From contig BRXU01000029.1 of the NCBI GenBank assembly GCA_030267565.1, positions 789,001-853,000 on the forward strand: a DNA stretch of 64,000 nucleotides. Reading direction: 5' to 3'. Below are positions 12,344 through 22,200 of the stretch, piece after piece (positions within the stretch are counted from its first letter, which is position 1; the number at the start of each line of letters is the position of its first letter). Source of the DNA: Pleodorina starrii (Eukaryota; Chlorophyta; Chlorophyceae; Chlamydomonadales; Volvocaceae). Both the position numbers and the translations under genes were made by a program. The notes beneath the pieces were generated by a model. The model saw only the letters and a list, made by a program, of their open reading frames with translations. It had not been told where the DNA came from and did no database searches.

Positions 12344-13233
12344 CTGTGCACGGGAAGCGTGATGATTCACGCTCAGTGAATCCAGGCGAATCGCGCTTCC
12401 GGTGGTTGACCCCCACGTCCCCACGCGGATAAACCTACTGGTTTGCCCCATCTGCCGTTTAGACGATCGAACTTTGTACTGGTGTTGCTTGTCGGCCTTT
12501 ACTTTGCTGCAAACTGAACTGGATGGGTAATCGTGAGCTTGATGTGGGTTGCAGATTCTCTCCTGGCCCGCCCGCCTCGGTCATTGCTGCGTGTGGCGCG
12601 TGTGCATTGGTCACAGGACTGGCGTGTTCCAATGAAAACTGCTGTCGATGTTGTTTCCACAGTGGGTTGCAGACCCTCGTACGGAGGGTACGTAGAGCCA
12701 GCGGGCCAGGTGGCCGTGCGTTGCAGCGGAAATGACCAGCAGGGCCAAGGTTAGCCCGACCAGTCCGTGACTTCCAAGTCAGGGCTTCTAGAATTCACGC
12801 GCGTGACGTGACCGGCTCGCTCGGCTCAGATGCAGTTTTCGGTTTTGCGCGTGTTGAGCTTGAGTGCAAGTGTCGGTTTAATGAGTGTGAGCTAGGTGTG
12901 TGTATGTATGTGTGAGCTGGGGGGAAGACAATGCAATTTGCGCCTTTCGCGCATAGGATGCCCTGCCTTTGTGTGGAGCGAGCGCTCCCTTGCGTACTGT
13001 GTACTGGACGTCGGGTGTGCGGTATGGTATTAGCCGTCGAAATGGACCGCCACGTACTTTTACTTGGCTCACTATCACTCGACCTGCAAATCAAGCGCTG
13101 TCTGTGTCCACCCAAACGGGTAAACGATACTTATTTATGCGTCCTAAGGTAGGGGGAAGCATGTACGTGCAAGCGGTCGGTCGATGCACCGCTGCACGCA
13201 TGCTCATGGCTGGTCTGCCCTGCGTTGCATCCT
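12344..13233 (+). repeat. 890-bp direct repeat, left copy (insertion-associated target duplication)
   Basis: This matches 24728-25624 base for base by eye, apart from a 7-bp tandem addition in the right copy (TCGCGCA doubled near 25333). The left copy ends (…GCATCCT) exactly where the retrotransposon 5' UTR starts. The right copy begins exactly after the element's (ATT)n tail. Unit B has the equivalent segment once, running without a break into the sequence that follows the right copy. Confidence 0.9.
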
Positions 13234-16200
13234 AACGGCTGGAGTGTGATACGGTATAGCGGGTAATACAAGCAGCTGATACAATAGACAATACAATACC
13301 AGCAGCTGACCTCGACAGCTGACCAGGTTCGATTCAAACGCGTAAGTGCGAGCTCCCGGCCACGCGCGCGCATCAACTGGCGTTTGCAAATGCTTTGTCT
13401 GTTGATGCTAACCGTGTTTCTCTTGGGCGCCGAGGCCTGCCTCCTGGCTGAAGTTGGGGCGAGGGAAGAGTTCTGGCCGGACTATCGGGCCGGCCGTCTC
13501 ATTGGCCCTCTGCCCCTTGGACTTCAGACCGTGGGAGATAAAGCAGAGCTACGACCGGTCTGCCTTGAAAAATGGCTAAATGAACAGGGAGACGCCCTAC
13601 GCCGGGTCAATGGACGAACCAAACTGACGCCCGCTGGAAGCTGGACGAACGTATTGTGCTGTAATGAAACGCATCTCAGCAGACTAACAGCTACGACCAC
13701 AGAGCCAATCCAACCAGCACACTCCCAAGTAATGGAAGAGCGCAATCATGGCCCGAGACGCTGGCCTCCGAAGCCTGCGCGCAACGAGACGGACAACATT
13801 AAGTGCAAATGGAATAGTCCGCACCCATTGCAGCCCCGAAAACCCATCCGACAGAAGCCCGCACTAGCGAAACATACGCAACGTGCTGGCACACTTAGTC
13901 GTGCTACCAAAACAGCATCCCTTGAATCTACAAATAATGAAGCCCTACAAAACAACAGTGCCCCACTGAGAAGAGCTGCAACACTCGGTGAACGACCTGA
14001 ATGGGACTGGAACGCGGACGGATCGCCCTCGCCACGAACCTACCGGCTATGTGGAAGCTCCTGGAATGTTATACAGCACGAAGAATGCAGCAGCTGCCAA
14101 TGGAGGAAGCCGAACCTAATAGTCCGCCCGCCATGGGCCTCTGGGTCCCGCAAGCCACCATGGTCACCGGATAAAGCACAGCCTAATATGTGTGAGCCTC
14201 GACAAGATTCGATAATGCCAATGCAATGGCGAAACCCCCGCAATGCGAGGAAACTCCGGGAAAAGCAGTACATCAGTGAGCGGACGCCAGCAACTACCCA
14301 CAGCAGACTATGCGAAACCTCTGTCTCAATATGCGACGCATTTTCCACAAAGCAACGGCAAGCAAGAATGCTAAAACCTGCCTGGGAGCACCTGTACGGA
14401 ACCCAGCCCGGACAGGCTTATAAACCGGCCGAGAACACAACACACCCTCTCCCATCGCCGCACCACGAGGCACTCAGCACCATGGCTCACTTTGTACCCC
14501 CGCACCTGGTCGGTCGCTGCACCATCGGTGATGAATACGGCGTCGTGGCGGTTCAGTCGCGCGCTCTCCCACAAAACCGACTTGAAGGGCTGAAGAGGCA
14601 CGGCACCCTCTCAACAGGGGCTGCGAACGCCATTGAGTCGAGCGCCTTGAGGACCAACCGAGGCACATGCGCCGCGAGCGACGCACAGCCCTACGGTAGC
14701 CGCGAACCCACCCCACACAGCGTGAGAGGCCGGGAGCGACGGAATCTGAACGCCGTAGTCAGGACCAGCCTCTGGCTGCTGCGCCAGACGGGCATGACCC
14801 TGCTCCACTGGCTTCAGTTTGCAATGATGGCATACATACAGTTTCATATCCTGCTGTATCGTTACATGGTACTGGCGCCCCTGGCCGTCGCCCTTGCCCT
14901 TTACTGTGCACGCACCGCCGCTCTGATCACCAAACACCTCGCACACAGACTTTTGGCGGCGACACGACTAACCATGCAAGCCAACAGAACGCGACGAATA
15001 CATGCCGAATGGACTCGAGTCGCCCATACAATACTACTCATGCCCCTCGCATTCACCCCAACCGCCCTAACCCTCGCCCTACAACCCCTGAACGACGTCG
15101 TCCACTATCTGATCTCTGCATTCCTCCTGATCTGGGCGGGACGCCTGATCCTCGTAACACTCGCCCTACCCCGAGGTGCCGCCCTGCTCCGCACCGTACG
15201 ACATGCCATACACACCTTACACGTCGGCGCCCGCCAAATATGGAACGCACCCGGACACCTTGCACATCAGCTGGCATTCCTCACCATGCTCACCCTGATC
15301 TGCTGGCAACTGATCACAGGGGACATCATTGCACTATACCTCGCAGCCGGCATCCTCCTCATCTCAAGAATTATGCAGGCCACACCACCATTAGCACGCC
15401 TCGTGCACGGTCATGTTTGTGCCTGTGCTCTCGCCGGTCTGCTCACACACGTCCCAAACACGAGCCAAGGCACGGTTGCGCCCCTCGCAACGGCGCTCGC
15501 TCTGCTAGTCTTGGACATCCCGGAAGCGACCCGCCGCAACCGACAACAACATGAGCCCCAATACGGAGGGCCCGACGAGATCACGACCCGACACGCTGCA
15601 ACACCTGCCCACACGACCGGCACAAACAACGCGCCGCGACGCCCCGAGGACGTCCCCTGGCCGCCACCGGGACACCCGCCCGAACAGGAAACCCCCACCT
15701 ACCACGAAAGGCAACGAGCGCAGATGTGCATGATTCACGCCATTAACAACCTGCTCGGGGGCCCGTACATCGACCCACCCCACGTACTAAGCTACTGCCG
15801 TACCATGACAACACACATGCAGCAGCAAGGCCTCCATGCAGCGGCCGCCATCTGGAAGCACGCGCACAACCCCATCACGGGCCACTTCTCCACCATAGTG
15901 CTGAACCACTACCTGCGCCACAACGTACGGATCCGCGACGCCAGCGGCAACACACTCCACGGCACACACATCGCATCAGTGAACACCGAGCTCCCGATCC
16001 GCAAAGGGGACCCGCTCGACACCCTCTGGGCACAACTCCCCCCCCACGCCCAAAGCTGGGGTTTCATAGTGCATCTCGAAGGCCATGCCGTCGCGGTCCG
16101 AAGGCAACACACGCATTGGTTCATCATCGACTCGCAATCGCCGCGCCCTTCACGGCTGACAACCAATTGGCCCCTCGCTCACGGCACTATCTACTGCCTC

Positions 16201-19200
16201 CAGCACCGGCGCAACAGCGCCCCATGTCAAACACATGTCGACCTCCGGAATGTCACGCCACCTGAGCAATGGACCACAACCCTGACGACCAACACACAGA
16301 ACGGATCCGCCGCCACCACCACGGACACGACGGAACAGCACCAGACTGGCCACGACGACACACGCACACCACCGGAACCCACCCCCACCGAAGCGCTCCC
16401 CTCGCCCTCCCACGAGGGGAGAGCGACTGCAGAGCACGAGGCACCCCGGTACACCGCCGCCAGCCCAAACCCCACCCCGATGGAGGTAGATGACGCGGGC
16501 TCCCCCGAAACCGAAGCACACATGCAACCGACGGAACCCGGAAGCCCCGAGGGCCCCCCGGCACATACCCCTGCCGACCCCAGCCCCATGGACACTGACG
16601 ACGCAGAACTGGATGCGGAAATCCCGCAGCCTCCGCCGGATGCCAGCGACGCCGCGGGCGCCCCGCGGCCCGCGCAGCAAGACGTCCCTAGGCCCCGTAG
16701 AGCAACCGCGAATGCTCCTGAAGCGCGCCACGCCGACACGGGACGGGCCACCAGGCGCGCCCCCACTCCAGAGGCCGCGGCACCTGCACGCACCAGCAGA
16801 AAGCGGACCAGAAGGCAAGTAGGGCCCGCGCCCGCAACCCACACCATCACATATCACCTGCTCCGCATGCAAGGACTCCCCATCCGACAGGGCCATAACC
16901 GCACGGCCGCCGACGCACCGGACGGAGGCGAGACAACCGAGACACCGCAACACAACCCACCGAACCCGGCCCCCGACCCGGTACGGCTGGCGGCGCACGG
17001 CACGACGCGCCCCACTCCGGAACGGGATGCAGCACGTCCACGCCCACGCAAGCGCCCAGCGGAAAGCTCCTCCCCTCCGCAGTCCCGCCCTAAACCAAAA
17101 ACAGGACCTCAGCAACAACACATGACGAAATACGCCCACCCCAAAAAGCCAAAGACGGACACCCCCGCCGCACCTGCCAAGGCGCCAGCGCAGACCGCCA
17201 GCGAGCCACCCCCGGCCGCACCCGGAGCACCACCGACCGGCTATCTCAAACTCGTTACGATGAACACGCGAGGCCTGCAAGGGCACCGCGAGGGTATTTT
17301 GCGCCTAGTCGACGACCACAAGCCAGATGTGCTGGTGCTCACCGAAACCAAGCTAAGCGCTCATCATCGGCGCGCTATTGCAAGCATGAAGCAAAGCATG
17401 CAGCCCTATCAGACCTACCTGAGCAACCGCCCGCATGTCGCCGACCGCGCCAATCGGGAAGCAGGCGTCCTGATCGGAGTGGCGGAGCGCTTCAGTAGAC
17501 AGGGCAGCGCCACCGCAGAACCTATACCCACTGAACTGGAAGGGTACATAGGGCATGTGCGTATAGCCCCCCCAGCCAGCTCCGCCCTCCACATCATAGG
17601 GGTGTACTGCCCATCCGACTCCACCGCACGGCAGAGAATATACGAATATGGTCGAGCGGCCTCGGCGCACGCCAAAGCGAAGGGTGAACACCTGGTCATG
17701 GCGGGCGACTGGAACGCCGTGCTCAAAGCGAGTGACCGGTCGACAGGCATCTGCAACTCGGACGACAGGGCACACAGATGCTTCTCAACGGACAGCGACC
17801 TACGACCAGTAGACACCAGGCGACGAGAATACACCTACACGCAGACGCAACTCGGACTCGACACCCACCTGAGCCGCATCGACGACGTCCTCCTTGCTCC
17901 CCAAACCACCGCCGCTGTGGCCAAGGAGGGCAATGCATACGAACAAGTGTACGATTGTGGAGGCAACTTCGACCACCGACCGCTGTGTACCCTCCTCCCC
18001 CTAGCGGGACTCCGCCTCCTCCCTGCCCCCGCTGCCCAGCCCCCCACAGACCTGAACCCCAGCTCATGGAGCCGCATCCAGCTGCCCATCCTCAAAGAAA
18101 GCAAAGGCAAAGCACGCATGGAAATGGAGGCGACACTCACGGGCGCAATTACCCACCTGCTGGACGCTCTCCGCCCCGCGCACGAGACCATAACAGCCGC
18201 CTCCACCCAAATGGAGCGCGCCGCGGGCAAGGACCAGGCGCGGACGATCCTTGGCCACCTGCGCAATCACGAGGCCGTGCAAGCCACGAATGTCACTTCC
18301 CTAAGCCAAGAGCTTGGGACGCTCATGCTGCAATGCCTCGGCATCCTCGAAAGTCACTGCCAACAAAAACCCCCCCGCTCAGGGAGACTGCACGCGCGAC
18401 GGGGCATTGGCAGGCGCCTGACCCGTTTACATGATGAACACAAAGCACTGAAACGCGACCTCACGCAAGCACTGCACCTGCCGGGGGCCCCCCCCAACCC
18501 GACGAAAGCGACCCAACAACCCCCATCACGGCACCCCCAGGAGGCAACGCCGGTCCCGAAAGCCACAGATCAGACCCCCGACCCACCTGAAACTGGTACC
18601 ACCCGCCAAACACAAGGCCAGGGGGACCCATGGGACAACCTTGAAACCCGCGACCTGCGCACCGCGATCCGGAGCAAGGGGGACGAAATCAGGAAGGTGG
18701 TTAATGAGACGCGCAAACTGCACATGCGCAGAGCAAGCAGGCGGCTCCAACGCCTTCTCACAAAGAAGCCAAAGCAGGCGCACAGGCAAATCCTGGAGCC
18801 TGACGATCAACCGCGAGGTATCGCGGCTATACGCCACCCCGAGGACGGGCACCTGTGCACGGACTCAGAAGGCATTCTCGACGCGCTACACACACACTTC
18901 GCCCTCCTAGCCAAGCCAGTCTCCGGTCCCCGCACAGGCAAATACCTCCCAGGCGAGGCCCCACGCAATTACCCCTGGGAAGTGGCTGGGGCCCCTGACC
19001 CACTCAGACAAGGCCTTGCACGCTGGGACGGTGCGCCCCCGTCCCTCCTCCCCGGAATCCTCGACCCATGCAACTTTCGCACCTGCCTAGGCCACCTCGC
19101 CCGCAACAAAGCCCCCGGGCCGGACGGCCTGCCCAATGAACTCCTCCAAACCCTTCCAGACGACCTCCAGACCGCAATACACCACCTGATCACCATAATG

Positions 19201-22200
19201 TGGGTCAAAGCCGAAATCCCCCCCCACTGGACACAATCCGACACAGTCCTCATCCCCAAGAAAGGAGACCCACTTCTTATTAAGAACAAACGCCCGATCG
19301 CCCTGGCCAACACCCTCTACAAGCTGTACACCAGCCACATCACGCTAAACATCGTAACTTACAGCGAACAAGCCCACATCTTTACCGAGGCCCAGGAAGG
19401 GTACCTCCGGCAGCGCAACACAGAACGGCAAATCCAGAACGTGCTGCACGCTATCGAAGACGCGGGCCTTACCGGGCGCGACCTGTTCCTCCTTTATATC
19501 GATTTCACATCCGCGTTCAACACCATCGATCATGATAAACTGCTTATGATCATGTACGACCTGGGCTACCCAGATGACCTCATCGAGGTGGTTTCGAACC
19601 TGTACTCGCACGCCGCGACACGCATACGAACCGAGCACGGATGCACTGCGAACATTGCGATCGAGCGCGGAACGATCCAGGGAGACACGCTGTCACCCGT
19701 CCTGTTCATTATCTACATGGAACCCCTCCTACGATGGCTGCACAGCGGCGGCAGGGGGTACCGATATGGCTGCCTCCGGGCGGAAGAAAACGATCGCCAT
19801 CACTTCAGCTCGGGTGCATTCGCTGACGACCTAGTTATCCTTACGAACGCGGTATCGGATCTGCGGCTCCAATGCTCAAAAATTGAACGGTATGCGAGGT
19901 GGGGGGCCCTCAAGGTCAATGTGAGCAAGTGCCAGATACAAGGCATACTCCATGGTCGCGCGCGCTCGGACAAGGATCTGAGTAGAGGCCCCGGCACACA
20001 AAAATACCAGACCGCCCTGGAACGCCTTCTGAAAAACCAAATTCGAATAGACGACACGCCTATCCCGTACGCACCCCCCACGCAGCCGTACAAGTATCTG
20101 GGAGTACACATTACCCCCACGCTAGACTGGGCAGAACAAGTGGCCTATGTGCGAGCCGAGGTTGACAGACGAGGACGGGGCATTCAGAGCTCCCTCGCGA
20201 CCCCCGACCAACGCATCAACATGATCAGAACCCTCATACACCCCTTCGTGGCGTACAGCCTGCCCACCATGGCGTACACCCCACAAGACATTGCCAGTTT
20301 CGATGCGCAAATCGCGGGCATAGCCAAACGCAGCTACGGACTCAAGATGGGCTTCCCCACCCGCGCCATTCTCAACCCGACCGCGAGGCTCGGCCTGGGG
20401 GTTGGCACCGTACGCACCTTATACGCCGTCCGGGCGGCAAAGACCCTCGTCCTCTCCCTCAATGATGACGGCCGTCTCGGAGCGGTGACCAGAGCTCTCC
20501 TCCACCTGCAAAGTCGATACATGGGCACCGTACCGGCACATGAACTCAAACGGGAATGCAAATTCTACACCACACTGAAACAGCTCGCTCTCGTGAGGGA
20601 GGCGGGGATTGAACTCACGGACAAAGGGACAGCATACGAAACGACAATGAGCAGCCTCGCCCACCTGATCGGATCTCTCAACCCAGCGGCCGAACCCAAG
20701 GCGCTTGCGCTCCTCTTCCGATGCGTACAACCTCTGCTTGAGCTGGGTCTCGACCTCCGGGCCCTGAGGGATCAGAACACGGGCACGCACATCATCACCA
20801 CCGATCAGCTGCAACTAATCGGAGGCCGGAACGTGGGATCGCGCCATAGGATAGCCCTGAACCAGCTCAGCCTCGCCATGAATGCCGACCCCAGCGTGCG
20901 GGCTCGGGCACCCAGATACCGCGGATCCACATCTCTACCCCCCGAGCTGCGGCTCATTCCAGACAACCCCGGCCTGACCGGCCTAACCGACGCAACGGCT
21001 GGACCCAAACCCATACCGTACGGACGCATAACAAAGTACCTCGCCCCAAAGCCCCGTGACCCGGTCGAAGCCATGCAAACCGCACACGCCGACACAGCCC
21101 CCACACCCCCAGGCGTCACAATCGCCGACGAGGCGACCCAACCGACGCCGCCCGGGGGCGCGACGGCAGATCCCACCACACGACGCTCGACGCCTAGATG
21201 TCACGCCCGGCAACACCAGCCACGGCGGCTAACCGACCGTGACCGCCTCAAAGCATACCTTTTGCGTCAAAACCTCAAGCCGGTAACGGGCATCGTGGAC
21301 ACCGACGCCATCGGCTGGAACCCCCGACACACCCCACTCACCATCCAACATTGCGAAGAGCTCCTACGCCACCCGCACCACAAGGGCCTGCTAACCAGGG
21401 TCGGCTCCGCCGAACGGCTCCTCCAGATGCTGCTGGGCGAGGAACCATGGCCTGCGGAGGTCCCGGCGCGGTATGGAATCAGTATCACGCAATTCCTCTT
21501 CGGAGACCAGGAAAGGGTGGCGTGCATCAACGCAGAAATACGTAAACGGGTCGCCGTCGACAAACCGACCCCAAAGAAGCAGCGCACAATCCACCCACCG
21601 AACCAAGGCACCCACCGCACCTACTACCTGGTCGACTGGGAACGCACGGCAGTAACCAAAGGAGCCCTCGCCCTCTACGCTGCCAACGGATACCACCCCC
21701 AGGCGGTACACCCCCATGCGCCTCCCAACGGCACACCACCGCAGGTGGGCCTAGTCGAAGTAGACTGGGCGCCCACTCAAGACGAGGGCACGCGTCTGGC
21801 CCAACAAGATAACTGGATCGAACTGCTCAATGCATTCCGGGATCGACGCGCTCAGGAAGCCGGACATGACCCGGGGCGCGCGGCGGAGACACGCGACAAG
21901 CACCTGACGGAAAAGCAACAACAAGGTCGATGGGAAACCGAATGCCTAAACACGACCCGAGGGCAGCGCCTTCTCAGACAGTTTGTCGAAATCAACGTCC
22001 AACCGGGAAACCCGGACAAGGACATCTACCCCACAGGGCGTTACACTATCCAGATCGGCAAACACAACGGCCCCCTCTGCGGAACACCCTGGGAGGGTGA
22101 CGGGGACATACCTGAAGGACTGCAGACCATCGGACTGGCCCTCGTCTACGGCCCCCAAGGTAACTGTGTAGGCCAAATCTCCGTCTGTCGTCTCCGCAGC

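Larger units (their letters stand above)
11415..13233 (+). repeat. Tandem duplication unit A, left part
   Basis: From about 27 bp upstream of the copy 2 ATG onward this matches unit B (26832-30327) through the gene, its 3' flank and the stretch to about 13233. There it is interrupted by the retrotransposon; homology to unit B resumes at 25625 and runs to about 26058. Unit A without the insertion is about 2.2 kb. Unit B differs by many small indels, so the duplication is clearly older than the retrotransposon insertion. Confidence 0.85.

Noticed and set aside
13326..13340. GGTTCGATTC in the retrotransposon 5' UTR as a pol III B box or tRNA-derived head
   Set aside because: There is no A box at the right distance and no tRNA cloverleaf; it is probably chance.
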